Shown here: positions 40,365 through 47,677 of the stretch, piece by piece | Layout: every line of letters begins with the position of its first letter | How positions within the stretch are numbered: position 1 is the stretch's first letter | IMG/VR virus record: IMGVR_UViG_3300025886_000044 | Span: 1 to 47,677 of that record | DNA from: a virus | Length of the DNA stretch: 47,677 nucleotides | Reading direction: 5' to 3' (one strand) | Position numbers and translations under genes: made by a program | The notes under the pieces: model-generated | What the model saw: the letters and a program-made list of their open reading frames with translations, nothing else | What the model was told of the DNA's origin: nothing | Database searches by the model: none

Positions 40365-40900
40365 TGAATAAAAGACCTCACACAAAAACTACCCACAAAC
40401 AAATTATTGATTGGGCAATGGATAATATTAATTCTAAAGATAGTATGTTTGGTGAAGAATGGAGTGATACTTTACAAAAATATGTTAAATGGGGTGAATG
40501 TGGATATGGTGTTGATGCATCTGAAATGGCTACTCATTGTTGGAGATGTGGACATGAAGAACCAGCACTTGAAAAATGTCATGTTATTCCATATGCTTTA
40601 GAGGGTAAAGATGAACCATCTAATTTTAGATTATTCTGTCATTCGTGTCATTTAGAACAACCAAATGTAAAAGATTATGAAGCAACAGATAAGTGGGTAA
40701 GAGAAACAAATGTTGGAACATATAATACTTTTTGGAAAATAAGAGAAATCCATTCTTCATTATATAATGAAGTTACAAATCATTGGGGAGAAAAACTCAA
40801 TGATGCTACAAAAAAATGGTTAGTTGAAGAATTTAAAAAAAGAGTAAAGAAAAAATTTGGTTACATTGATGAAAGAATGACGAGGTGTTTAATAAAATGA
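40364..40900 (+). CDS. HNH endonuclease
   Basis: A 178-aa protein with HCWRCG (C59, C62), KCHVIPYALEG (H73), PSNFRLFCHSCH (N87, C92, C95, H96), an HNH/zinc-knuckle nuclease with all the key residues. Phage HNH proteins are mobile homing-type or nicking nucleases. It overlaps the next gene by 4 nt (ATGA) at 40897. Confidence 0.85.
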   Translation: MNKRPHTKTTHKQIIDWAMDNINSKDSMFGEEWSDTLQKYVKWGECGYGVDASEMATHCWRCGHEEPALEKCHVIPYALEGKDEPSNFRLFCHSCHLEQPNVKDYEATDKWVRETNVGTYNTFWKIREIHSSLYNEVTNHWGEKLNDATKKWLVEEFKKRVKKKFGYIDERMTRCLIK

Positions 40901-41478
40901 ATATATTCTATCTAAATGAGAGTGCTCAAATATCTGCACAAGAGCAATGTGATAAACACGTTTGTAAAATGACCATAGAGTATTGTCAATTACTATCTAC
41001 TACCCATAGAGTTTTAGATGGTGTAGATTATTATGATGAAACTAGAAATGGTAGAAGAATTAAAAGATGGTTGTTACCAGATGAAAGAGAAGTTTATCTG
41101 ATGAAGGCCAGTCATGTCAATCACCCATCAAATATCTGGGCTAGAAAATGTGCAGAGAATTATGATTGGTTATTGGATATGTGGGTTAGCACTTGTTATG
41201 AGTTTGAATACAGATACGAGAAAAAACATAAGACACTAGAGAGATTAAAGTACTTGACAAACAGACCAAAGAATATTATAATCAATGGTAGTACGACTGA
41301 GATGCCTCAATGTATGCCAGACTATTGTAAAGTAAAAGACAATCCAATACAAGGTTACAAGTCTTACTATATAAACGAGAAGAACAAATTCGCAACTTGG
41401 AAGAAAAGACAGATTCCAAATTGGTATATTGAAGGATTAAATTATGGTTCTAAGAACAATGGACAAAGCATTGCGTGA
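40897..41478 (+). CDS. Conserved phage protein with CDKHVCKM motif, unassigned
   Basis: A 193-aa protein starting MNIFYLNESAQISAQEQCDKHVCKMTIEYCQLLSTTHRVLDG, a sequence type that I associate with conserved phage proteins without established function. The ribosome-binding site is gaggtg. Residues about 70-90, LMKASHVNHPSNIWARKCAENYDWLLDMW, are W/H/C-rich. Histidine and cysteine clusters suggest metal binding. It is joined to the HNH gene by overlap. No role is proposed. Confidence 0.65.
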   Translation: MNIFYLNESAQISAQEQCDKHVCKMTIEYCQLLSTTHRVLDGVDYYDETRNGRRIKRWLLPDEREVYLMKASHVNHPSNIWARKCAENYDWLLDMWVSTCYEFEYRYEKKHKTLERLKYLTNRPKNIIINGSTTEMPQCMPDYCKVKDNPIQGYKSYYINEKNKFATWKKRQIPNWYIEGLNYGSKNNGQSIA

Positions 41479-41512
41479 ATCTGTCAGACGCACTCCAGAA
41501 CAAGAGATAAAA

Positions 41513-41698
41513 ATGACAGCAACTTTAACAGTAGGTGAATTACAAATTATGCAAGAAGATATGAAACAATTAACAAAATCTTATTATGAATCTTTAACAA
41601 GGATAAAAGAGCTTGTAGAAGAAGTAGAGCAACTAAAGAATGAAGTTGAATCTTTGAAGGGTGATAAAGTTGAGTTACGAAGTATAAGAGGACACTAA
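41513..41698 (+). CDS. Small coiled-coil protein
   Basis: A 61-aa product from the ATG at 41513 (agagata upstream): LTVGELQIMQEDMKQLTKSYYESLTRIKELVEEVEQLKNEVESLKGDKVEL, a clear heptad coiled coil. Openings at 41444 and 41459 exist but overlap the preceding gene more. It overlaps the next gene's start (TAATG). Confidence 0.5.
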   Translation: MTATLTVGELQIMQEDMKQLTKSYYESLTRIKELVEEVEQLKNEVESLKGDKVELRSIRGH

Positions 41699-42051
41699 TG
41701 CCGACTTATATAATTACAGACACTAAGAAGAAAAAAACATTTGATGTGTTTTGTTCTTGGAATAGACTACAAGAGTTACTCAAAGAAAATACACATTGGG
41801 TCAAGGGTATCACTGCAGCTGCAATCGTGGGTGACCATGTCACTGCAAAAACTGATGGTGGTATGAAAGAAGTCTTTTCAAAGATTGCAGACAAACACCC
41901 TAATAGTGCTCTTGCAGATAGATATGGTGGTAGTAAAACAAATGCATCTGTTAAAGCAAAAACACTTGCAAAGAAACATGGTCTGGTAAAAGACGGTGGA
42001 CAAAATTTAAGTAAGAGATTTAAGAAGAATAAAACAACAGGACTGTTTTAA
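41698..42051 (+). CDS. FmdB-like small protein lacking zinc cysteines
   Basis: A 117-aa protein. MPTYIITDTKKKKTFDVFCSW, followed by NRLQELLKENTHWVKGITAAAIVGDHV, recalls marine-phage proteins annotated as FmdB-type, which start MPTY-x-F-x-x-x-x-x-x-x-x-F, but only one Cys (C19) is present, so no zinc ribbon can form. The C-terminal basic helix KAKTLAKKHGLVKDGGQNLSKRFKK may bind nucleic acid. It is followed by a late box. Confidence 0.55.
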   Translation: MPTYIITDTKKKKTFDVFCSWNRLQELLKENTHWVKGITAAAIVGDHVTAKTDGGMKEVFSKIADKHPNSALADRYGGSKTNASVKAKTLAKKHGLVKDGGQNLSKRFKKNKTTGLF

Positions 42052-42059
42052 TATAAATA
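42052..42059 (+). promoter_or_regulatory. Late promoter TATAAATA for phoH/lysozyme
   Basis: A perfect TATAAATA at the end of the FmdB-like gene, 86 nt before phoH. Late expression suits the lysozyme downstream. Confidence 0.6.
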
Positions 42060-42076
42060 GACTGTGTATCGTCAAT

Positions 42077-42120
42077 TGTTGCGTGTACACAACATAGTGG
42101 TAGGGAGAAATCTCTACCAC
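42077..42120 (+). other. Two hairpins in the phoH leader
   Basis: A small stem TGTTG/CAACA (42077-42081 with 42090-42094) and a strong stem GTGGTAGGGA / TCTCTACCAC (42097-42106 with 42111-42120, one G-U pair) with a GAAA tetraloop. No T-run follows, so they are leader structures, not a terminator. Confidence 0.6.
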
Positions 42121-42144
42121 AGTTATATTATTAAGGATTAGATA

Positions 42145-42852
42145 ATGCCAAAGAAAAAAAAAGAAATAAGTTCAAGTAATTTAATAAAAGTAAAACCAAT
42201 TACAGAAGGTCAAAAGACTGTTTTTGAAACTTGGAAACAAGGAAAGAATCAGTTTCTCTTTGGTTGTGCTGGAACGGGTAAAACTTTTGTATCATTATAT
42301 CTTGCATTACAAGATGTGATGAACTTACAAACAAAATATGATAAAGTTATATTAGTGCGTTCATTAATACCAACAAGAGAAATAGGTTTCTTGCCTGGCG
42401 ATGAGGAAGATAAAGCTGCACTATATCAAGTACCATATCAGAATATGGTTAAGTTTATGTTCGAACAACCTAACGAACAATCATTTAATATGTTGTATGA
42501 TAAATTGAAAAATCAAGGTAGCTTGTATTTTTTATCAACATCATTTTTAAGAGGTCTAACTTTTGATAACTCAATCATAATAGTTGATGAGTGTCAAAAC
42601 TTAAACTTTCACGAGTTAGATACCATCACTACAAGGGTAGGTCAAGATTCTAAAATAATATATTGTGGTGATTTTAGTCAAACAGATTTATTAAAACAAA
42701 ACGAAAGAAATGGATTGCATGACTTCCTTAGAATATTAGAAGAGATGCAAGAGTTCAACTGTGTTGAGTTCAATATAGGCGACATAGTTCGTTCTGGATT
42801 TGTAAGAAACTATTTAATCCAGAAAACAAAACTAGGTATGGGAATGGAATAA
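42145..42852 (+). CDS. phoH: PhoH-like ATPase
   Basis: A 235-aa P-loop ATPase of the PhoH family, common in marine phages and possibly RNA-related. Walker A is LFGCAGTGKTF (about 38-48), Walker B IIIVDECQNLNF (about 142-153), and the conserved GDFSQTDL follows. An aaggatta ribosome-binding site precedes it. Its stop overlaps the lysozyme start by 1 nt. Confidence 0.93.
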   Translation: MPKKKKEISSSNLIKVKPITEGQKTVFETWKQGKNQFLFGCAGTGKTFVSLYLALQDVMNLQTKYDKVILVRSLIPTREIGFLPGDEEDKAALYQVPYQNMVKFMFEQPNEQSFNMLYDKLKNQGSLYFLSTSFLRGLTFDNSIIIVDECQNLNFHELDTITTRVGQDSKIIYCGDFSQTDLLKQNERNGLHDFLRILEEMQEFNCVEFNIGDIVRSGFVRNYLIQKTKLGMGME

Positions 42853-43292
42853 TGGATATAGAAAAACTTAGAAAACAATTAGAAATTGACGAAGGAGTCA
42901 AATATGAAATTTACAATGACCATCTTGGTCTTGCTACATTTGGGATTGGTCATTTGGTTATACCGAGTGATAAGGAACATGGAGAACCGATTGGGACAGT
43001 CATATCCGAAGAAAGAGTCAAGGAATGTTTCGATAAAGACGTACAATCAGTATTAAGAGATTGCACTTTATTATATAAAGACTTTGATGAACTACCAGAA
43101 GAAGTACAACAGATTGTTGCAAACATGATGTTCAATATGGGTTATGGTAGATTATCTAAATTCAAAGGAATGAAACGAGGCGTTGATGCAAAAGATTGGA
43201 ACAAGGCTGCAGATGAGATGATTGACAGTCGTTGGTATAAACAAGTTACAAATAGGGCTCAAAGATTAGTTGACAGAATGAGAAACGTCTGA
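42852..43292 (+). CDS. e: T4-type lysozyme (GH24)
   Basis: Hydrolyses peptidoglycan at the end of infection. The 146-aa protein aligns with T4 lysozyme: EIDEGVKYEIYNDHLGLATFGIGHLV places Glu14, Asp23 and Thr29, spaced exactly as the T4 catalytic E11-D20-T26. It continues with NMMFNMGYGRLSKFKGM and TNRAQRLVDRM. T4 gpe is 164 aa. No signal peptide is seen, so a holin would be needed for export. Confidence 0.95.
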   Translation: MDIEKLRKQLEIDEGVKYEIYNDHLGLATFGIGHLVIPSDKEHGEPIGTVISEERVKECFDKDVQSVLRDCTLLYKDFDELPEEVQQIVANMMFNMGYGRLSKFKGMKRGVDAKDWNKAADEMIDSRWYKQVTNRAQRLVDRMRNV

Positions 43293-43308
43293 TACAATAT
43301 ATTACATT

Positions 43309-43998
43309 ATGACATTTAAACATTTAGAAGTAAAACTTCCTAAAGTTATACAAAGAAACAAAGCATTACCTAGTGGTGGTCGTGGATACGAAACACCAGA
43401 TGGAAAGTTGTATCCATCAGTTACCACAGTATTATCCATAAGAAATAAAGAAGGTATATTCGAATGGAGAAAGAGAGTAGGTAATGATGTTGCAAACTAT
43501 ATTATGAGAACAGCTGCATCAAGAGGAACTGCTGTACATAAAATGTGTGAGGATTATCTAAACAATCAACATCTTTCTTGGCCTGATGAGTTTGCGAAAC
43601 ATAAGACAAATAACTTTCTTGCATGGTCTATGTTTGTTCAGATGAGAGATATACTTGGTAATGTAGATAATATTAGGTGTCTTGAGAGTAGCCTATATAG
43701 TGATGAACTAAAACTTGCTGGACAAGTTGATTGTATCGCAGAGTATAAGGGTAAGTTATCTATCATAGATTTCAAAACATCTACCAAAGAAAAGAAAGAA
43801 GAATGGATTGAAAACTATTATATACAGACTTGTGCCTATGCACAGATGTTTGAAGAGAGGACAGGACAAGAAATAAATCAACTTGTCATATTAATAGTTA
43901 CACAAGATGGTACTGTACAAGAGTTTGTAAAAGACAAGAAAGAATATCTACCATTACTTGACAGTGCATTAAAAGATTGGTATAGTAAAAACCAATAG
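43309..43998 (+). CDS. RecB/Cas4-like PD-(D/E)XK exonuclease
   Basis: A 229-aa nuclease. [12 protein letters not shown] (about 74-85) holds the H-x-x-x-E motif. The active-site strands are [13 protein letters not shown] and [12 protein letters not shown] (D-x-K), followed by [10 protein letters not shown] (the Q-x-x-x-Y motif). These are the PDDEXK_1 exonuclease elements. It lies directly before uvsX, suggesting a role in DNA-end processing or recombination. There is little Shine-Dalgarno before its ATG. Confidence 0.85.
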   Translation: MTFKHLEVKLPKVIQRNKALPSGGRGYETPDGKLYPSVTTVLSIRNKEGIFEWRKRVGNDVANYIMRTAASRGTAVHKMCEDYLNNQHLSWPDEFAKHKTNNFLAWSMFVQMRDILGNVDNIRCLESSLYSDELKLAGQVDCIAEYKGKLSIIDFKTSTKEKKEEWIENYYIQTCAYAQMFEERTGQEINQLVILIVTQDGTVQEFVKDKKEYLPLLDSALKDWYSKNQ

Positions 43999-44006
43999 GA
44001 GATATT

Positions 44007-45020
44007 ATGAGTGATTTTTTAAAAGATATTATTAAGACAACTGGAAATGAATATGCAGCTTTAGTTGCAGACGGAGTAGAGGCTGGTGATGTAGATAGTT
44101 TTATTGACACAGGTTCATATGTGTTTAACGCATTGTTATCTGGTTCAATACATGGTGGATTACCAGCAAACAAAATAACTGCATTAGCTGGTGAGAGTGC
44201 AACAGGTAAGACATTCTTTCTAATGGGTATTGTTAAAAACTTCTTAGATGCAAATCCAAAGAGTGGTGTTGTATACTTTGAAAGTGAAAGTGCAATTACA
44301 AAACAGATGGTGATTGATAGAGGTATAGACCCAGAGAGAATGGTTATCGTTCCAGTTACAACGGTTCAAGAGTTTAGAACACAGTCATTAAGAATATTAG
44401 ATAGATATATGCAAGAAGATGTAAATGTTAGAAGACCTTTATTCTTATGTTTAGATTCGTTAGGTATGTTATCTACAACTAAAGAAGTAGAAGATACAGC
44501 AGACGGTAAAGAAACAAGAGATATGACTAGAGCTCAAGTATTGAAGGCTGCATTCAGAGTGTTGACTTTGAAACTTGGTAAAGCAAAAGTTCCTATGGTT
44601 GTAACGAATCATACTTACGACAGTATGGGTTCAATGTTTCCAACAAAAGAAATGGGTGGTGGTTCTGGATTGAAGTATGCAGCCTCATCTATTATATTCT
44701 TATCCAAGAAAAAAGAGAAAGATGGTACAGAAGTTGTTGGTAATATTGTTCATTGTAAGAACCATAAATCAAGATTGACTATAGAGAACAAGATGGTTGA
44801 TGTAAGATTATCCTATGAAAAAGGTCTTGACAAATACTATGGATTGTTAGATATTGCAGAGAAGTATAACATATTCAAGAAGGTGTCAACAAGATACGAA
44901 CTACCAGATGGTTCTAAACAATATGGTAAATCTATTATGAGTGAACCAAAGAAATACTTTACAGAAGATATAATGAAACAAATCGAAGAAGCTGTAGGTA
45001 AAGAATTTAAGTATGGATAA
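44007..45020 (+). CDS. uvsX: RecA-like recombinase UvsX
   Basis: Strand-exchange protein of recombination-dependent replication. The 337-aa product has Walker [12 protein letters not shown] at 60-70, [21 protein letters not shown], Walker [12 protein letters not shown], and [31 protein letters not shown], all typical of T4 UvsX (391 aa). Partners UvsY and gp46/47 are in this window. It overlaps the next gene by 8 nt. Confidence 0.95.
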   Translation: MSDFLKDIIKTTGNEYAALVADGVEAGDVDSFIDTGSYVFNALLSGSIHGGLPANKITALAGESATGKTFFLMGIVKNFLDANPKSGVVYFESESAITKQMVIDRGIDPERMVIVPVTTVQEFRTQSLRILDRYMQEDVNVRRPLFLCLDSLGMLSTTKEVEDTADGKETRDMTRAQVLKAAFRVLTLKLGKAKVPMVVTNHTYDSMGSMFPTKEMGGGSGLKYAASSIIFLSKKKEKDGTEVVGNIVHCKNHKSRLTIENKMVDVRLSYEKGLDKYYGLLDIAEKYNIFKKVSTRYELPDGSKQYGKSIMSEPKKYFTEDIMKQIEEAVGKEFKYG

Positions 45021-45555
45021 TTATATAAAGTGTTATGATAACGTAGTAACAGATGAGTTTTGTGAAAATGCAGTCACAAAATTTGAAGGTGATTATACTC
45101 AACACGAACAATGGCCAAAAGATAATATATTTTTCACTCAAATCAATTTACAAAAAAGTGGTATGTGGGACGAAGAACAAACACATTTAAAAAAAGTGTT
45201 TGAAAAATATATCAAGTTATATAAAAAAGAATGTGAGATTGATGGTAACCAGTGGCCTAATAGTTTTGGATTAGAACCTTTTAGAATAAAAAGATACTTA
45301 CCTGATGGACAAAACTTTCCACCACACGTTGATGTAAACACAAAAAACAACTGTAGTAGATTTCTTGCTTTCTTTCTATACTTGACAAACAACAAAGAAG
45401 GTAGTACAATATTTACTAAACATGAAGTGAAATCATCTTGTACGAAGGGTTCACTTTTAATATTTCCACCGAACTGGTTGTATTTACATTCTGGTGAAAA
45501 GTGTGTGGAAACAAACAAATATATTATAGGTAGTTATGCTCATTACATTAAATAA
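45013..45555 (+). CDS. 2OG-Fe(II) oxygenase, P4H-like
   Basis: A 180-aa protein with [24 protein letters not shown] holding the H105-x-D107 iron motif, [16 protein letters not shown] with distal His159, and [13 protein letters not shown], where K169 stands where the family often has Arg. It is a single-domain dioxygenase with unknown substrate. It overlaps uvsX by 8 nt and the next oxygenase gene by 20 nt. Confidence 0.82.
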   Translation: MDNYIKCYDNVVTDEFCENAVTKFEGDYTQHEQWPKDNIFFTQINLQKSGMWDEEQTHLKKVFEKYIKLYKKECEIDGNQWPNSFGLEPFRIKRYLPDGQNFPPHVDVNTKNNCSRFLAFFLYLTNNKEGSTIFTKHEVKSSCTKGSLLIFPPNWLYLHSGEKCVETNKYIIGSYAHYIK

Positions 45556-46039
45556 TTGTTGTTCAAAAACTTATCTAGACTCTATGAGGTTATTATCACA
45601 GAGAAGTGACCAATGGAACTTTAGATATCCAGAAGGTAAGCTTTTTGAACAGAGGTTTGCAAAGATAAATCTAGTACCAGATAATCAAGACACATCTCTC
45701 TCTGGTATGGCTATGGGTTTATTGTTACAAATCTATGATGCTGGTGGATACAAATACTTCGAACCAGAGGTTAAGTTCTGTGGTATATCAGTCAAAGGTG
45801 TAGGTATAGATGACCCACACACAGATACTTGGGATAAGGATACAGTCAAAATTCTAGGATTGTTAAATAGTGATTGGAATAGTGAAACAATGGGTGGTGG
45901 GTTTATGCACGATAATAAATTACACTTCCTGAAGCCTACAAGTTTCGTTATATTTGATTCCAATAAAGTACATTGTGCTCAAGATGTTTTGACAGATAAG
46001 AAAAGATTCGCAATAGATTACGCAGTGAAAAAGATATGA
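45536..46039 (+). CDS. Second tandem 2OG-Fe(II) oxygenase
   Basis: A 167-aa protein. DDPHTDTWDKDTVKILGLLNSDWN has H95-x-D97, SNKVHCAQDVLTDKKRFAIDYAV has distal His146 and Arg157. It differs clearly from its upstream neighbour, so the two are tandem members of one superfamily, not a recent duplication. It overlaps both neighbours (20 nt and 4 nt). Confidence 0.8.
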   Translation: MLITLNNCCSKTYLDSMRLLSQRSDQWNFRYPEGKLFEQRFAKINLVPDNQDTSLSGMAMGLLLQIYDAGGYKYFEPEVKFCGISVKGVGIDDPHTDTWDKDTVKILGLLNSDWNSETMGGGFMHDNKLHFLKPTSFVIFDSNKVHCAQDVLTDKKRFAIDYAVKKI

Positions 46040-46338
46040 GTATAAGAGATAAGTTTGCATATGTAACAACTAAAGAACAAGACCAAACTTTGATAGGTAT
46101 TAAAGAAGGTAAGTTTGCTGGTGTGGTATACAAATATGGTAAAGTATCATTTGCAGAAAAAGAAGATGAAAATGGTAACTTGCCAATGAGGTTTCAATAT
46201 GATATAGTAGATAATAATGGAATACCAAGAGAACAATTTGGTGAAGATTTTTTCACCCTTATAGGAGATATCCTAGTAGAAGTAATAGAGGAACAAGCAA
46301 ATAATGAATCAGTCGATAGAAAGAACAGCTCTAAGTAA
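46036..46338 (+). CDS. Unassigned 100-aa protein before gp41
   Basis: A small acidic protein not recognised by family: DQTLIGIKEGKFAGVVYKYGKVSFAEKEDENGNLPMRFQYDIVDN suggests beta strands. It overlaps the oxygenase gene by 4 nt and the helicase gene by 35 nt, so it is part of the replication transcript. Confidence 0.55.
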   Translation: MSIRDKFAYVTTKEQDQTLIGIKEGKFAGVVYKYGKVSFAEKEDENGNLPMRFQYDIVDNNGIPREQFGEDFFTLIGDILVEVIEEQANNESVDRKNSSK

Positions 46339-47677
46339 CTTAATCACGAATGAAGATTACGCAAGAAAAGTAATCCCATTTCTAAGAAGTAACTATTTTA
46401 AAGTAAGAGAAGAAAGAATTGTATTTGAAGAAATACAAAAGTTTGTCGACAAGTATAAGAAGATACCTACCAAAACTGCACTAGAAATAGAAGTAGATAA
46501 TAGAAAAGATTTAAGTCAAGATGACCATAGTAAAATTGTAAAACTTATTACAAGTTTAAATTCTACAGATGTAGATTTAGAATGGCTACTTGAAACAACA
46601 GAAAAGTTTTGTAAAGACAAAGCTATATACAATGCGATTGTAGATGGTGTAGAGATTATCGAAGGTAAAGATAAGAAGAGAACACCAGATGCAATACCAG
46701 ATATTCTTACAGAAGCACTTGGTGTTTCATTTGACAACAGTGTAGGACACGATTACCTAGCTGATGGTCAACAAAGATACGACTACTATCACAAAAAAGA
46801 GGAGAAGATACCGTTTGATTTAGAATTTTTCAACAAGATAACAAAGGGTGGGTTACCACCAAAGACACTAAACATTGCACTGGCTGGAACTGGTGTAGGT
46901 AAGAGTTTGTTTATGTGTCATGTAGCATCTAGTTGTCTTGCACAAGGAAAGAATGTATTATACATTACAATGGAGATGGCAGAGGAAAAGATTGCCGAAA
47001 GAATAGATGCAAATATGATGAACGTAGAAATTAAAAACTTGCCAGAATTATCTAAGATGATGTTTGACGATAAACTTACAGAGATTAGAAAAAAGACAAG
47101 TGGTAAACTAATAATTAAAGAATACCCAACTGCGTCTGCACATAGTGGACATTTTAGAGGGTTAATCAAAGAACTAGCTATTAAGAAGTCATTTAAACCA
47201 GACATTGTGTTTATTGACTATCTCAATATTTGTGCATCAAGTAGATTTAAAGGTGGTACAAATATCAATTCATATACAATCATAAAGTCGATTGCAGAAG
47301 AGCTAAGAGGACTTGCAGTGGAAACAAATGTTCCATTCATGTCTGCAACCCAAACAACCAGAACAGGTTTTGTATCTAGTGATATAGGACTGGAAGATAC
47401 TTCTGAAAGTTTTGGACTACCTGCTACTGCTGACCTTATGTTTGCACTCATATCCACAGAGGCCTTAGAAGAAATAGGTCAGATGCAAGTTAAACAGTTG
47501 AAGAACAGATATAACGACCCCAGCATGAACAAACGATTTGTTGTGGGAGTGGATAGAAGTAAGATGAGATTATATGATGTTGAATCACAAGCACAAATGG
47601 AGATAGTAGACAATGGTCAAAATAAACTTAATAAAGAATTTGAGAAACCGTCTTTTGGGAAAAACACGAAAGACAAA
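46304..47677 (+). CDS. 41: Replicative helicase gp41 (DnaB-like), 3' end outside window
   Basis: Hexameric replication fork helicase. From the ATG at 46304 the frame is open to the window end (458 codons; T4 gp41 is 475 aa, so little is missing). The N-terminal part begins MNQSIERTALSNLITNEDYARKVI. Walker A LAGTGVGKSLF is near 192-202, then VLYITMEMAEEKIAERIDANMM, Walker B-like IVFIDYLNI near 303-311 and FMSATQTTR near 345-353. This is the RecA-type DnaB core. Confidence 0.93.
   Translation, partial: MNQSIERTALSNLITNEDYARKVIPFLRSNYFKVREERIVFEEIQKFVDKYKKIPTKTALEIEVDNRKDLSQDDHSKIVKLITSLNSTDVDLEWLLETTEKFCKDKAIYNAIVDGVEIIEGKDKKRTPDAIPDILTEALGVSFDNSVGHDYLADGQQRYDYYHKKEEKIPFDLEFFNKITKGGLPPKTLNIALAGTGVGKSLFMCHVASSCLAQGKNVLYITMEMAEEKIAERIDANMMNVEIKNLPELSKMMFDDKLTEIRKKTSGKLIIKEYPTASAHSGHFRGLIKELAIKKSFKPDIVFIDYLNICASSRFKGGTNINSYTIIKSIAEELRGLAVETNVPFMSATQTTRTGFVSSDIGLEDTSESFGLPATADLMFALISTEALEEIGQMQVKQLKNRYNDPSMNKRFVVGVDRSKMRLYDVESQAQMEIVDNGQNKLNKEFEKPSFGKNTKDK

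Noticed and set aside
45382-45387. TTGACA inside the 2OG oxygenase gene at 45013 (and another near 41254)
   Set aside because: There is no suitably spaced -10 leading to a gene start; both lie within coding sequence.
1-47677. CRISPR arrays, tRNA clusters, insertion sequences or prophage attachment sites
   Set aside because: No regular repeat-spacer array, no complete cloverleaf and no transposase or integrase were seen. The window is a lytic phage genome segment.

Overview
The window is part of the genome of a T4-type marine myovirus (Caudoviricetes). The base composition is very AT-rich. There is no photosynthesis gene, and the T4 core modules appear in the order usual for marine T4-like phages. 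Accessory genes include CobS/CobT-like, Hsp20, PhoH, ThyX, SHMT, peptide deformylase and many 2-oxoglutarate (2OG) oxygenases. This gene set looks most like phages of AT-rich marine bacteria such as SAR11 (pelagiphage type). The host is an inference, not something read from the sequence. All genes lie on the + strand except a truncated HNH-like gene at the left edge.

Layout. 1-293 (-): degenerate HNH protein. 397-9579: virion module with tail sheath (gp18), tube (gp19), portal (gp20), core proteins (gp67, gp68-like), an unassigned gene, protease (gp21), scaffold (gp22), major capsid (gp23), a strong terminator and a second tube-fold protein. 9599-15897: recombination and late transcription (uvsY, a 2OG oxygenase, uvsW, gp55, gp47, gp46). 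15887-26139: an accessory block of about 10 kb between gp46 and gp45, with a homing-endonuclease-like gene, MT-A70 methylase, peptide deformylase, a possible nuclease, thyX, CobT/CobS-like pair, hsp20, a winged-helix protein, and a 2OG oxygenase / peroxiredoxin / 2OG oxygenase trio. 26144-33751: replisome (DUF3310-like, gp45, gp44, gp62, regA, RimK-like ligase, a small protein, glyA, gp43). 33748-37631: four overlapping genes (SPPY methylase, Asp/Asn-hydroxylase-like fusion, PLP enzyme, methylase-like protein with TSLPD) that look like a nucleic-acid modification cassette. 37697-42051: small genes (entericidin-like lipoprotein, small membrane protein, metallopeptidase-like, SleB-type hydrolase, HNH nuclease). 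42145-47677: phoH, T4-type lysozyme, RecB-like exonuclease, uvsX, two 2OG oxygenases and the gp41 helicase, cut by the window end.

Regulation is partly readable. Virion genes and phoH/lysozyme sit behind T4-late-type TATAAATA boxes, which gp55 encoded here would serve. Early or middle genes have host sigma70-type promoters (TTGACA, about 17 nt, TATAAT-like). Several of these are embedded in GC-rich hairpins and preceded by T-tracts, and two share a 44-bp module. A subset of these genes uses a GAGAGGTT ribosome-binding site. A hairpin at 38454-38507 exposes a loop with two tandem copies of TCAACCTC, exactly complementary to GAGGTTGA in two of those sites. I rate this possible regulatory RNA and the 33.7-37.6 kb modification cassette as the most interesting candidates.

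Metabolically, SHMT and ThyX form a thymidylate route, and peroxiredoxin, Hsp20 and deformylase look like host-takeover or stress functions. Six 2OG-dependent oxygenase-like proteins in 47 kb is striking. All functions are by motif recognition and synteny; no search was run.
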